A stretch of 64,000 nt of DNA from Arenibacter sp041392165 (GTDB lineage Bacteria; Bacteroidota; Bacteroidia; Flavobacteriales; Flavobacteriaceae). The notes beneath the pieces were generated by a model. It was not told where the DNA came from, made no database searches, and saw nothing but the letters and a program-made list of their open reading frames with translations. This document shows, one piece after another, positions 1 to 9,458 of this stretch (positions are counted from its first letter, which is position 1; the number at the start of each line of letters is the position of its first letter). Position numbers and translations under genes: made by a program. Where the stretch lies: NCBI GenBank assembly GCA_041392165.1, contig JAWKMN010000002.1, positions 1-64,000 of the forward strand. The letters are read 5' to 3'.

Positions 1-1082
1 GCCAATTTTCGGTACAGTAACTTAAGAAAGTCAACATCTGGCAGGACTCCTAAAAACTGCTTGCGTACCTGGGCCTCATCCGTTGGGTTGGTAATTAAGA
101 CCGCATTTGCCGGTTTCCCGTCCCTTCCTGCCCTTCCGGCCTCCTGAAAGTAGTTTTCCATACTGTCCGGAATCTGGTAATGAACCACAAGGCCAACATC
201 CGGCTTGTCTATCCCCATTCCAAAAGCATTGGTAGCCACCATGATCTTTACTTTATTTTCCAGCCATTGTTTTAACCTGGCATCCTTATCTTTTTTGGAA
301 ATGCCCCCGTGAAAAAAAGTGGCCGTATGCCCTTGTTGGGATAGGTAGTTGGCCAGTTCCAAGGTCATTTTTCTACTGCGTACATATACGATGCTGCTCC
401 TATTCGTCTGGGCACATAACTCTTTAAGACGAAATCTTTTATCTTCTTCCCAACAGACCCTAAAGGTAATATTGCTCCTTGAAAAAGAATCCTTTGCCAC
501 CCATGGTCGTTCCAGATGAAGACTTTCACAAATATCCTTTACTACTACGTTGGTTGCCGTGGCGGTCAATGCTATTACGGGCACATTTGGGGCCAGTTCC
601 CTTAAAACATGACATTCTAGGTAGGCAGGCCTAAAATCGTTGCCCCATTGACTAATGCAATGGGCTTCGTCTATGGCTATAAGGTTAACGTTCATCTGCC
701 GGATCCGTTCCTGTACCAATTCCTGTTGCAGTCTTTCCGGGGATAGGTATAGAAACTTATATTTCCCATATAGACAGTTGTCCAGGAGGTCGTTCACTTC
801 ATCGAACGGAATGCCCCCGGTAAGGGCAATGGCCTTTATGTCCAGTTTTTTTAGGGTATCCACCTGGTTTTTGATCAGGGCTATTAAGGGAGATACTACA
901 ATACAAATACCCTCACGGGCCAGAGCGGGCACCTGATAGCATAAGGATTTACCGCCTCCTGTAGGGAGCAGTGCCAAAACATCCTGTCCTTTTAAAATAG
1001 CGCCAATGATCTCTTCCTGGGAATTTTTAAAATTTGGAAATCCCCAAAATTTTTCCAATATATCCTTAGGGTGCCGATGCAC
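1..1082 (-). CDS. recQ: RecQ-family ATP-dependent DNA helicase (5' part, runs off the window)
   Basis: About 360 N-terminal residues are present; the 3' end lies beyond the left edge. It is an SF2 helicase for 3'-5' DNA unwinding in recombination and repair. In order: Walker A PTGGGKS (residues 40-46), motif II DEAHCISQWG followed by FRPAY, motif III ALTATA, then the second RecA-like lobe with IVYVRSRK, ATNAFGMGIDKPDV and QEAGRAGRDG. Zinc-binding and HRDC domains, if present, are outside the window. The chosen start is a GTG whose first base is the last base of the upstream gene's TAG (TAGTG), a one-base overlap suggesting translational coupling. No ATG is suitably placed. Family assignment is secure; the start is inferred. 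Confidence 0.9.
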   Translation of the reverse strand, partial: MHRHPKDILEKFWGFPNFKNSQEEIIGAILKGQDVLALLPTGGGKSLCYQVPALAREGICIVVSPLIALIKNQVDTLKKLDIKAIALTGGIPFDEVNDLLDNCLYGKYKFLYLSPERLQQELVQERIRQMNVNLIAIDEAHCISQWGNDFRPAYLECHVLRELAPNVPVIALTATATNVVVKDICESLHLERPWVAKDSFSRSNITFRVCWEEDKRFRLKELCAQTNRSSIVYVRSRKMTLELANYLSQQGHTATFFHGGISKKDKDARLKQWLENKVKIMVATNAFGMGIDKPDVGLVVHYQIPDSMENYFQEAGRAGRDGKPANAVLITNPTDEAQVRKQFLGVLPDVDFLKLLYRKL

Positions 1083-1675
1083 TATAACCTTTTTAGTTTA
1101 TTGAGTATAAAGGTAACTCTTCCCGAGACGGTTTCCTTAGGAACATTCATAATTTTATAGCCGTATTTGGTGTAGGCTTTTTCCAAAAAGGTATGTATAC
1201 GTTCCGCCTCTTCAAAGTTTTCATAGCGTTCATTGTCGGACTCATGTATTTCTTTCCATGGGGGCAATAAAAATACATGGTCGTATCGGTGCTTTTTGCA
1301 GCTTTCTATAAAATGCTCGCCATAGGCCTGTCCAAAACAATCCATATAGGCCACTACATCCGGAATACCGCGATCGTAAAAAACTATGGGTTTGTCCACT
1401 TCGTTGGCGGCTTGGAACTGCTTGATCCTGCCCTGGATAATTCTTTCGCTAAACAATAAAGGGTCGGAAACGAATAACTGCGGAATTCCTTGCTTTCTGG
1501 CTTCCAGGGTAATCTCACGGGATATTTCGTTAAAGCAGAAGTAGCCCTCCCTTTCAATTTTTTCTATGATGGATGTCTTTCCTGTACTGGGCCCTCCTGT
1601 AATGACGATTCTTTCTAAATTCAAATAGCGACAATTAAAGTTTTGCAAGTATATATAAAATTGGAGTTGGTACAT
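1082..1675 (-). CDS. Small AAA/P-loop ATPase (AAA_28-like)
   Basis: P-loop protein of roughly 180-197 residues with Walker A GGPSTGKTS close to the N terminus. A DRG motif (FYDRGIPDVVAY) and a hydrophobic strand before LLPPWKE resemble the AAA_28 'predicted ATPase/kinase' family; its substrate is unknown. The frame is open upstream to 1744, but that extension is encoded by a dispersed noncoding repeat. The start is therefore the ATG at 1675 or, closer to family form, the TTG at 1624 that puts the P-loop about ten residues in. It is translationally coupled to the recQ-like gene, whose GTG overlaps its stop. Confidence 0.75.
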   Translation of the reverse strand: MYQLQFYIYLQNFNCRYLNLERIVITGGPSTGKTSIIEKIEREGYFCFNEISREITLEARKQGIPQLFVSDPLLFSERIIQGRIKQFQAANEVDKPIVFYDRGIPDVVAYMDCFGQAYGEHFIESCKKHRYDHVFLLPPWKEIHESDNERYENFEEAERIHTFLEKAYTKYGYKIMNVPKETVSGRVTFILNKLKRL

Positions 1676-1860
1676 GACAAAAAATAGTTTTTCGTCATCG
1701 AGCGGTACGAAGCGATCTGTCGCCCCTTGGGCAGATTGCTTCACTTTGTTCGCAATGACGGCCTGTCACTGTCAGCGCAGCGTGGCAGTCTGTCCATTCA
1801 AAAGAACATATTATTTCCTCGTTCCTCTTACCGATGACCCATTTTTTATACTCTAATCGG
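1676..1860. repeat. Dispersed intergenic repeat of the 'CATTGCGAACNAAGTGAAGC' type
   Basis: Read on the minus strand this stretch contains CGTCATTGCGAACAAAGTGA, followed by an AGCAATCTGCC segment and GATCGCTTCGTACCGCTCG. I recall this layout from noncoding repeats scattered through many bacterial genomes. Flanking inverted segments (gactgccacgctgcgctgac) suggest hairpins. It explains the spurious 5' extension of the ATPase reading frame. Copy number in this genome cannot be judged from one window. Confidence 0.6.
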
Positions 1861-1997
1861 GTTTTTGTTATGTACTGTTAAATTGGAGTTGCAAAGTAAT
1901 GAAATAGCCCTAAGATTAAAAAATTGACGGTGATACTTTGTTTAGGAGTACAACCAACTATTGTGTTTATTAAGAATAAAGATTACTTTAATCTTTA

Positions 1998-2185
1998 TAA
2001 TTCCCCGACGGCTCTGCCTGGGAGTTTCCGATCATACCTCCCCTTGGGGGAGGTCGGAATTGCTTTTTCGCAATTCCGGGTGGGGCAAAAATACAAAATT
2101 TCGGTTTTTGGCCCTAAGGCCAAAATGAAACCGGCGAAATACCTCTACGGCTCTGCCTCGAGGATAGTCGGTTTCAAGAAATTTT
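1998..2185. repeat. Palindromic intergenic repeats downstream of the phytanoyl-CoA dioxygenase gene
   Basis: The stretch contains the palindrome cctccccttgggggagg (about 2038-2054), the inverted repeat ggaattgc...gcaattcc (about 2057-2078), and the phrase ggctctgcc twice (near 2008 and 2149). No gene is supported here. The elements resemble REP-like intergenic repeats of Flavobacteriaceae and may also terminate the dioxygenase transcript. Confidence 0.5.
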
Positions 2186-2914
2186 TTAATTTCTCTGTTT
2201 TCTCTCTCCCGTATGGTCTACTCCTTGCTCCCTTTCGAACTCGATCATTTTTTTGGGTCGGAAATTCAGTATCAATGCCCTTCGCTGGGTCTCGGTGGTA
2301 TTACCATTGCTGTAATGAAGGGTGTATCCGTCATGGAAAGTGCATCCTCCCGGTGACAGGGGCACGTTCTCCGCATGTTCCGTTCCGGTCTCACAATAGA
2401 GTGCACCCCCGTTGGGTAGGTTCTTGTGGGGGAGTATGGTATTATCTTCTGTTTTCGGGATAAACCACATACATCCATTTTCTACAAACACCTCGTCCAA
2501 TGCAATCCAACAACTGGCCGCTCTTTTATCGGGCATGGTTATCCAATAGGCGGCGTCCTGATGCCATGGCGTTGGGGTATTGGTATTGGGGGCCTTGTTG
2601 ATCATCATGTCAAAATCGAGCTCCATATCGTTGCCTAGCAGTTCCTTGGCCCATTGTTCCGCTTTTTTATAGGCACCATTATTAATGAGTTCCTGCACTA
2701 TGGTACTGGGCCTCATAATTTGGGTAATACGCTCCACCGTACTATTGGTACTATTGTCCGCACCTGCCAGATCACTTCTTAGGTGGGCAGTTTTAACTTT
2801 GTCCTCTAACAATTTATTGTAAATCGTCCTTAGGGATTCTACTTCCTCTGGTGTAATTAAGGGGTCTATTTTAACAAATCCATCTTTATTGAACTTGGAT
2901 CTTTTTGTTTCCAT
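2186..2914 (-). CDS. Phytanoyl-CoA dioxygenase (PhyH) family 2-oxoglutarate/Fe(II) oxygenase
   Basis: The 242-residue protein matches the usual PhyH length. The facial triad is visible: H118 and D120 in PWHQDAAYW, and a distal H200 in GYTLHYS. R211 (QRRAL) is the expected 2-oxoglutarate carboxylate ligand. No signal peptide, so cytoplasmic. Family members hydroxylate small organic substrates; the substrate cannot be read from sequence. It is divergent from the AraC gene at 3003, with about 88 bp of AT-rich DNA between them, so the AraC protein probably controls it. Confidence 0.88.
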   Translation of the reverse strand: METKRSKFNKDGFVKIDPLITPEEVESLRTIYNKLLEDKVKTAHLRSDLAGADNSTNSTVERITQIMRPSTIVQELINNGAYKKAEQWAKELLGNDMELDFDMMINKAPNTNTPTPWHQDAAYWITMPDKRAASCWIALDEVFVENGCMWFIPKTEDNTILPHKNLPNGGALYCETGTEHAENVPLSPGGCTFHDGYTLHYSNGNTTETQRRALILNFRPKKMIEFEREQGVDHTGERKQRN

Positions 2915-3002
2915 GGTGTTAAACTATAGATTTCAAAGATGTAATTTAAATATATAAATATCTATCATTTTTGTACTATATTACTTTTTTATACATTTTA
3001 TA

Positions 3003-3866
3003 ATGGATTTTGGAACAAGGGAAAGAAGGGTGTTTAATTTAAAGGAGTACGGGGTTAAAAGAGGATTGGCCATAGGTCATTATCGTTACAAAGAGGTAAA
3101 GCCGGGTCTTGAGAGTCATCAACATGGGGGTGCCTTGGAAATTTGTTATTGTATGAGGGGGCAACAACATTATAAGATTGGTGAGCAATTATTTGAGCTT
3201 AACGGAAATGATATTTTTGTAGTGCCACCAAATACCATGCATAGTACGGGGGAATTTCCGGAAGATAAAGGAGAATTGTTTTGGATACAATTAGTGGTAG
3301 ATGGGCCAAACGGGAAACTTTGTAATATGTCCAAAAAGCAATCCGAGTTTTTGCTCGGGGCACTTCTGGATAAATCGTGCCAAATTTTTAAGGGCGCATT
3401 CCAATTAAAATATATTCTGGAGAAATTATTTGTTGAGCTGGAGAATTCGGATTCCTTGTTATCTAGAATAATGGTTGTTCAGTTGGTTGCCCAATTATTA
3501 TTGGAAACCGTTGTACTTTCCAATAGTCCCCAAAAAGATATACCATCCTCTAAGTTAAACGAACTGGACAGATTTATTCAAGACAATTTAGATAGGATGA
3601 TTTATGTGGATGAATTGGCAAATTTGGCAAGGCTGTCCGTAGGGTATTTTAAGTTTTGGTTTAAATCCAAATCCGGGATGCCCCCAAGGGAATATGTCAA
3701 CCGCCTAAAGATTGAACAGGCAAAAATTGAATTATCGGCCGGGGGCACGGTGACCTCTGTGGCATTTGGTCTGGGTTTTGGGTCCTCCCAATATTTCGCT
3801 ACTACTTTTAAAAAGTTTACGGGCGTTACGCCCAGATCTTATAAAAGAAGGCAAAAGGGGCAATGA
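3003..3866 (+). CDS. AraC-family transcriptional regulator (cupin sensor)
   Basis: 287 residues. The N-terminal half is a cupin-like ligand domain (histidines in ESHQHGG, then a NDIFVVPPNTMH strand pair, residues 30-90). The C-terminal 100 residues carry two helix-turn-helix motifs, the second ending in the AraC signature GFGSSQYFATTFKKFTGVTP. It is divergent from the PhyH-family oxygenase, its likeliest target. The gene is followed by a strong hairpin terminator, so it is monocistronic. The effector is unknown. Confidence 0.88.
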   Translation: MDFGTRERRVFNLKEYGVKRGLAIGHYRYKEVKPGLESHQHGGALEICYCMRGQQHYKIGEQLFELNGNDIFVVPPNTMHSTGEFPEDKGELFWIQLVVDGPNGKLCNMSKKQSEFLLGALLDKSCQIFKGAFQLKYILEKLFVELENSDSLLSRIMVVQLVAQLLLETVVLSNSPQKDIPSSKLNELDRFIQDNLDRMIYVDELANLARLSVGYFKFWFKSKSGMPPREYVNRLKIEQAKIELSAGGTVTSVAFGLGFGSSQYFATTFKKFTGVTPRSYKRRQKGQ

Positions 3867-3898
3867 AAACTTCATTAAACCCAAACAATACCATATAA

Positions 3899-3932
3899 AA
3901 AAATCCGGAACCCTAAAGGTGTCCGGATTTTT
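3899..3932 (+). terminator. Rho-independent terminator after the AraC gene
   Basis: Perfect 11-bp inverted repeat AAAAATCCGGA (3899-3909) / TCCGGATTTTT (3922-3932) with a 12-nt loop, starting 33 nt after the stop codon. The stem ends in a T run in the gene's direction. Confidence 0.85.
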
Positions 3933-3939
3933 CAAAACT

Positions 3940-4390
3940 AACTCAACTCAATTTATCAGGCCCATTTAAATGAAATTGAAACAAGCCTAAAATTATTAAA
4001 ACTCCAACTATTAATGTATGTTAATTCATTTCATGAATGAAATTATACGCAAGATAAGGTGTATGTCCTATAAAGGCTACCAATTTCCTAACAATCACCG
4101 GTATTTTTTTTGCTTTTTTAAATTTAATGGTTGATTTAGGGTATATATTTTGAACGTTCGTTTGGTAGAAGGATTATTTGAATCAATAGAATTTCTTAGA
4201 GCCCTTACCCGGGTGTATTGTTATAAGTAGTTATGATGCATGGCATTGGATCATTTTGTTCTATATCTTGGTTATTGTAGACAGGGGTTCCTGTTCCAAT
4301 ACCTCGTACGCTCTGTGTTGAGGTGGTTCATTTAACGCATAATGCGGATGATGGGCTGATAACATTTGGGGTGGATAGCTATTATAAATA
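3940..4390. other. Intergenic region with no supported gene; possible decayed reading frame
   Basis: Between two terminators lie about 450 bp without a credible gene. On the minus strand, between about 4320 and 4210, one frame reads protein-like (SVRGIGTGTPVYNN, then CIITTYNNTPG and a stop). It has no start codon and an in-frame stop immediately upstream. It may be the 3' remnant of a lost gene; the family was not recognised. Confidence 0.3.
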
Positions 4391-4423
4391 AAGACACGGG
4401 AGGAAATTTCCTGCCCGTGTCTT
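4391..4423 (-). terminator. Terminator hairpin after susD (locus 1)
   Basis: Perfect 10-bp stem AAGACACGGG (4391-4400) / CCCGTGTCTT (4414-4423). The loop contains a second small palindrome, AGGAAATTTCCT. It lies about 58 nt after the susD stop and is followed on the minus strand by TTTATTTATAAT. It ends the sigma/fecR/susCD transcription unit. Confidence 0.75.
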
Positions 4424-4480
4424 ATAATTGTCCTTTTTGAAACTTTTTAGGATTTCAAAAAAATCCATTACTATAATTGA

Positions 4481-5989
4481 TTAGTAACCTGTGTTTTGTT
4501 CCAGATTTGGATTGTTCTGCATCTCGGAAGTAGGTATGGGGAATAATAGTTCCCTTGCCGTTAGTGCCTTGTTGGGCAGATAAGAGAAGTTATGTCCCAC
4601 AAAATCTTCCAAAATATTGGTTTCTGGGTTATAAGCCTTTCTCCATCTGGCCATGTCGAACCATGTCTTGTTTTCAAAACTCAGTTCGTGGATTCGCTCT
4701 ATTCGTACCGCATCCCTAAAGGCATCTTGGGAAAGACCGGTCAGATCGGCAAGTTCGGCACGATCCCTAACTAGGTTGACGGCGTCATAAGCCTCGGTCG
4801 TAGGTCCTCCTTCGGCTTCGTTCACCGCCTCGGCATACATTAACAATACGTCTGCATAGCGATAGATGCACCAGTTCAAGTCGGATTGGGCGCTTCCTTC
4901 GTTCGCTTCAATATCAAAGTGTTTAAAGATATAAGGAGCTCCCAAATTAACACTGCTGTTGCGGTCGGCCTCTAAAGAATAACTGTTAAAATAGAATTGC
5001 TTTTCTTCCGTTCTTTTATCGCCTATCTCGTAGGAATCCACAAAGGCGTTTGTTGAAAAGATGCCCCCGGTCTGAGCCGAATAGGCCGAAATCCCCAAGT
5101 TATAGGGTAAAATTCCAGGCTGCCAGTTGCCAGATTGAATGCCGGCCGCAAATTGGGTCATAAAGATGTATTCCCCGGTGTTTTTGGTGGCAGGGTCATG
5201 CAACTCGTCATAGGTATCAAATAGGTTAAATTCTTCCGAATCCATTACTTGTTTGGCCTTGGCGGCGGCAAGTGCATAATTCTCCGTTTTTTGGAGGGGG
5301 TAGCCTCCCATGGTCAAATAAACATCTGCCAATAGCGTTTTAACGGCCCCCATGGATACGCGACCTGATCCATCCCTCCAAGGTAGGTCGGAGTTTTCCG
5401 CATCTGTAAGATCGCTGACAATTAAATCATAGATCGCTTCTGGCGAAGATTGCTCAGGGTATAACTGCTCCGAGCCCAGATCTACCGAATTGGTAATGAT
5501 AGGAATGTTTCCGAACATCCGTACCAAGCCAAAATAATAATAGGCCCTAAAGAATTTGGCTTCGGCCAAATATTTTTGCTTTAATGTTTCGTCCATATTT
5601 ATTTCAGGGATCTTTTCTATCGCCAGATTGGCCCTGGAGATGCCTAAATAATATCCGGTCCAGAAGCTGCTACCATATCCATTGTCCGAATTGTTGATCA
5701 AATCCTTTACCAGGTATATGTTGGTGGCCTGTCCCAGGGAGGTGTTAGCTAGACCAGTAGCAAATTCTAGCATCATCCATGTACCTCCGCCAAAACCACT
5801 CTCCGTAATCGGAATCAGGGGTTGATATATTCCATTAACGGCACTTTCGGCATGTGCGGCCGTGGTAAAATAGGTGTCTGTAGTGAAGTTAGACTCATCT
5901 TCTTCATCCAAAAAGTTACTACATGCCGTTATACTTGATATTGTGGTTACGACGGCTATAGCTCTTATAAAGTTTTTATAGAATTTCAT
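4481..5989 (-). CDS. susD: SusD/RagB-family glycan-binding lipoprotein (locus 1)
   Basis: About 502 residues from the ATG at 5989. The frame is open to 6022, but that would overlap susC and bury the signal peptide, so MKFYKNFIR is taken as the start. Lipobox SITAC puts the lipidated Cys at residue 23, followed by SNFLDEED. Typical SusD features: TPR-like helices (SRANLAIEKIP, AKFFRAYYYFGLVRMFGNIP), the C-terminal IYRYADVLLMYAEAVNEA segment and ARWRKAY. It is an outer-membrane surface lipoprotein that captures oligosaccharide for the adjacent SusC, whose stop lies 19 bp upstream. The substrate is inferred as a fucose-rich glycan from the locus. Confidence 0.95.
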   Translation of the reverse strand: MKFYKNFIRAIAVVTTISSITACSNFLDEEDESNFTTDTYFTTAAHAESAVNGIYQPLIPITESGFGGGTWMMLEFATGLANTSLGQATNIYLVKDLINNSDNGYGSSFWTGYYLGISRANLAIEKIPEINMDETLKQKYLAEAKFFRAYYYFGLVRMFGNIPIITNSVDLGSEQLYPEQSSPEAIYDLIVSDLTDAENSDLPWRDGSGRVSMGAVKTLLADVYLTMGGYPLQKTENYALAAAKAKQVMDSEEFNLFDTYDELHDPATKNTGEYIFMTQFAAGIQSGNWQPGILPYNLGISAYSAQTGGIFSTNAFVDSYEIGDKRTEEKQFYFNSYSLEADRNSSVNLGAPYIFKHFDIEANEGSAQSDLNWCIYRYADVLLMYAEAVNEAEGGPTTEAYDAVNLVRDRAELADLTGLSQDAFRDAVRIERIHELSFENKTWFDMARWRKAYNPETNILEDFVGHNFSYLPNKALTARELLFPIPTSEMQNNPNLEQNTGY

Positions 5990-6008
5990 TTTTTTATCTT
6001 TTATATGG

Positions 6009-9000
6009 TTATAGTCCAACATTTAATCCTATCATAAAGGTTCGGGGCCTTGGATAATCGTAAAGGGAGAACCCTTGATCGAAAGCTTGACTTCCATTTG
6101 AACTTTCAGGGTCGTACCCCGGATATTTGGTAGATACAAAAAAGTTCTGCACCGAGGTGTATAATCTTAGACGATTTAGGTGTAAACGCTCTACCAATTC
6201 AGGTTTGAACACGTAGGACAGCATTAGGTTTCTTCCCCTTAAAAAGGAGGCATCCTTTAATTTCCCGGAATCGTTGTTGGTATCGTACCCGGCCGCAATT
6301 GGCCTTATCTGGGCAATATCGGTATCCTGATTGTCCGGAGTCCAGGCATTTAGGACGGTCTTGAAGCTATTGGCAATGGTCTGACGGTCTTCGGCCGAGT
6401 GCTCGTCACGGTACATTACACTATTGCCATATTGAAATTGCAGGTCTACCAGTAGTTCAAAATTACCATATCTGAAAGTGTTGGCAAAGGTTCCGAAGCC
6501 GTCCGGGATACCTTTTCCGATGATGGCCCGGTCATCACTATTGATGGCACCGTCATTGTTAAGGTCGCGGTATTTGATATCTCCGGGCAATCTGTCATAG
6601 ATGGCTGCCTGCGCGGCTTCATCGGTATTCCATGTACCTTCGTCAATATATCCGAAGAAGGTGCTTACAGGTTCGCCAACACGGATCAATGTAGACCCTA
6701 GGAATATATCCGAGCCTCCTGAAAGTGCGGTAACTTCGTTTTTATTGATCGAAATATTGAAGTTGCTGCTCCAGCCAAAAATTTCATTATCAAAATTTAC
6801 GGTATTCAAATTGATTTCGATACCCTTGTTTTCCATACTGCCAACGTTTCTATAGACATTGGTAAAACCACTTGAAGAGGGGACAGGGGCGTTAAGTAAC
6901 ATATCGGAGGTCAACTTTCGGTATACATCAAGCTCCAGCCCGATACGATTGTTGAAAAGGCCCAACTCAACCCCGGCATCTACCTGTTCCGTTTTTTCCC
7001 ATTTTAGATCGGGATTGGCCATACGACCGGGGACGGTGTAGGCGGAACGGGCACCATTAAAAATTACAGAACCGTTGGACAGGCCGGCCAATGCTTGGTA
7101 AGCCGGTAGTTCCGAGTTGCCAGTAGCACCGTAACTGGCCCTGAGTTTAAGATTGGAAATGGTTTCGCTCTCCGAAAGAAAATCCTCTTCGGAAGCCCTC
7201 CAGGCCAATGCTGCCGATGGGAAAAAGGCAAACTGGTTTTCCGGTCCAAATTTGGACGATCCGTCGGCCCTACCGGTAAGTGTCAACAAATATTTGTTCA
7301 TATAGTTATAATTGACACGCCCAAAATAGGAATTTAGGCCGTAAGCAATTCTATTTGAACTTGGTGTTTGAGGGTTGGACCCTGCACCCAAGTTGTTAAA
7401 ACCGTAAAAGTCATCTGCAAACCCTCGAGTCGATGCCCTTGCTGCAAACTGATCCACATGCTGCCAGGAAAGTCCCAACATGGCCGTTAACGAATTATTG
7501 CTGTCAAAATCTTTGATATAGGTCAAATAGTTTTCAAATTGCCACGAATTATAACGGGAGTTATCTACATATGCGGCACCATCTGGCATGGCGATATACC
7601 TTAGGTCCTTACCGCCGTAATAATCGTTTCTTTGGTTAATGATATTGGTACCTATGGTAGTTCGCAATTGAAGGTTTTCATTGAACTTTATATTGCCGTA
7701 GAAGTTGCCCAAAACGGTCTGGGTCTTTAGGAAATACCTGCGGTCGTTTGCAACCGCTACCGGGCTACCCCCACCTTCCATTCCTGGATAGTGTATGTTG
7801 GAGCCCCAACTGCCATCCTCATAACGCACGGGTATAATGGGCAAAGCCTCATAAACTTGTCGCATGGTAGTGATACCACCACCGCCAAGTTGGTCTATTT
7901 GTTTTTCGTTTTGGTCATTATAGCTTAGGCTGCCCCCAACTTTTAACCAGTCGGTAACATCGGTATCCAACGTAAATCTCCCGGAATAACGTTTCAACCA
8001 TGATTCTACGATCAACCCTTCTTCATCTCTAAAGCCCATAAATAGTCCAAAATTCGATTTTTGGTTACCACCGGTAAAAGAAAGTTGATGGTTTTGCGTA
8101 ATAGCCGTTCTAATGGCTTCATCTTGCCAATCGGTGTCATAAAGTGGGTTGCCATTGGCATCAAAAAGTCTGGGATCGGTTCTTTTTAATCTGGGGTCGG
8201 TATATCTTCCTCCTGCCCATCCTTCCGGGTCGAATTTTTCGGCATTGGCATAGGCTATTTCCTCTACGCGAAGAAATTCTTCAGAATTCAACAGTTCCAG
8301 TTTTTTAGGCAAGGTCCCTATACTGAAATCCACATCGTAATTAAGTCGGGTCTCTCCGGTAGTCGTACCTTTTTTGGTGGATACAAGAATTACACCGTTG
8401 GCGCCTCTGGCACCATATATGGCCGTAGCCGAAGCATCCTTTAAAACTTCAATGGATTGGATGTCGTTGGGATTCAGGTAATCTATGGGCGTACTGCCGT
8501 TGGGTAAATTCACCGCATTTAATATCACACCATCTATAACATAAAGGGGGGTATTGGCAATACTTACCGAGGTGTTGCCCCGTATCCGTACTACGGTCCT
8601 GCCCCCTGGTCGTCCGGAGCCGGAGGTTATGTTTACCCCAGCTACCTTTCCGGCCATGGCCTGGTTCAACGAGGCTGCCGGTCTTTCCGCCAATTCTTCA
8701 GACTTTATGGAGCCCACGGCGCCGGTAAGGTCACTTTTTTTCTGGGTTCCATAACCTATCAGCACCACTTCGTCCAAGCCTGCTGCACTTTCCTCCAAAC
8801 TAATGGAAACGGAGGATTGCCCGTTAAGCGGTACTTCTTTTGATGCAAATCCGATATAGCTTATAATCAGGGTTGCATTTTCATTGGCCACATCCAGTGT
8901 AAAGTTGCCGTCAAAATCGGCCGTTACCCCATTAGTGGTTCCTTTTTCCACGATGTTCGCTCCAGGTAAAGGGTTGCCGTCCGTATCGGTAACGGTTCCG

Positions 9001-9416
9001 TTTATGGTATGTTGTTCAATAGGATTATTTACAAGGTCGACAGATTTGTTTATTTTTCCCGTTTTTAATATAATCTGCTTGTTCTTAACGGTAAAATAGA
9101 CATCTGTTGCTTCAAACATCCTGTCCAAGATATTTGAAATAGGTTCTTTTTTCACATTTATGGAGACCGTTCTCTTTAAATTTACCTTTTTATGGTTGTA
9201 CAGAAACCTGAAATCTGAAAGGGATTCAATTTCCTCAAAAACCTGTTGAACGCTGACGTTGTTCAGGTTTAATGTGATTTTTGTGTTCTGACCATAGGTG
9301 TTGGCCTGAATTTTAAATAGAGAAACTATTAGTAATAGGGTCGTTAGTTTCATCTTTAAATGATGTTTGCTTAGCCAATCCGAATGGAAGGGCCCTACTG
9401 GATTCAATTTTTTCAT
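6009..9416 (-). CDS. susC: SusC/RagA-family TonB-dependent outer-membrane transporter with STN signalling domain (locus 1)
   Basis: 1135 residues. In order: signal peptide (MKLTTLLLIVSLF to NTYGQ; start taken at M1 as in related long-leader SusCs); STN domain (about 46-118) that contacts FecR; carboxypeptidase-regulatory-like domain (GTVTDTDGNPLPGANIVEKG, about 138-210); plug with VVLIGYGTQKKSDLTG, IRGNTSVSIANTPLYVIDG and ASATAIYGARGANGVILVSTKKG; then the beta-barrel. It imports oligosaccharides through the outer membrane using TonB energy, with SusD as lid. The STN domain plus the upstream fecR and sigma genes imply substrate-triggered transcriptional signalling. Confidence 0.96.
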   Translation of the reverse strand: MKKLNPVGPFHSDWLSKHHLKMKLTTLLLIVSLFKIQANTYGQNTKITLNLNNVSVQQVFEEIESLSDFRFLYNHKKVNLKRTVSINVKKEPISNILDRMFEATDVYFTVKNKQIILKTGKINKSVDLVNNPIEQHTINGTVTDTDGNPLPGANIVEKGTTNGVTADFDGNFTLDVANENATLIISYIGFASKEVPLNGQSSVSISLEESAAGLDEVVLIGYGTQKKSDLTGAVGSIKSEELAERPAASLNQAMAGKVAGVNITSGSGRPGGRTVVRIRGNTSVSIANTPLYVIDGVILNAVNLPNGSTPIDYLNPNDIQSIEVLKDASATAIYGARGANGVILVSTKKGTTTGETRLNYDVDFSIGTLPKKLELLNSEEFLRVEEIAYANAEKFDPEGWAGGRYTDPRLKRTDPRLFDANGNPLYDTDWQDEAIRTAITQNHQLSFTGGNQKSNFGLFMGFRDEEGLIVESWLKRYSGRFTLDTDVTDWLKVGGSLSYNDQNEKQIDQLGGGGITTMRQVYEALPIIPVRYEDGSWGSNIHYPGMEGGGSPVAVANDRRYFLKTQTVLGNFYGNIKFNENLQLRTTIGTNIINQRNDYYGGKDLRYIAMPDGAAYVDNSRYNSWQFENYLTYIKDFDSNNSLTAMLGLSWQHVDQFAARASTRGFADDFYGFNNLGAGSNPQTPSSNRIAYGLNSYFGRVNYNYMNKYLLTLTGRADGSSKFGPENQFAFFPSAALAWRASEEDFLSESETISNLKLRASYGATGNSELPAYQALAGLSNGSVIFNGARSAYTVPGRMANPDLKWEKTEQVDAGVELGLFNNRIGLELDVYRKLTSDMLLNAPVPSSSGFTNVYRNVGSMENKGIEINLNTVNFDNEIFGWSSNFNISINKNEVTALSGGSDIFLGSTLIRVGEPVSTFFGYIDEGTWNTDEAAQAAIYDRLPGDIKYRDLNNDGAINSDDRAIIGKGIPDGFGTFANTFRYGNFELLVDLQFQYGNSVMYRDEHSAEDRQTIANSFKTVLNAWTPDNQDTDIAQIRPIAAGYDTNNDSGKLKDASFLRGRNLMLSYVFKPELVERLHLNRLRLYTSVQNFFVSTKYPGYDPESSNGSQAFDQGFSLYDYPRPRTFMIGLNVGL

Positions 9417-9458
9417 ACTTTTGTAAAGGTTTGGTGATTAAACATTTCGTTTGTTTAT

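Noticed and set aside
1924..2463. 179-codon plus-strand frame overlapping the dioxygenase gene
   Set aside because: It runs through palindromic intergenic repeats and antisense to a gene with a complete PhyH active site; no domain or start context supports it.
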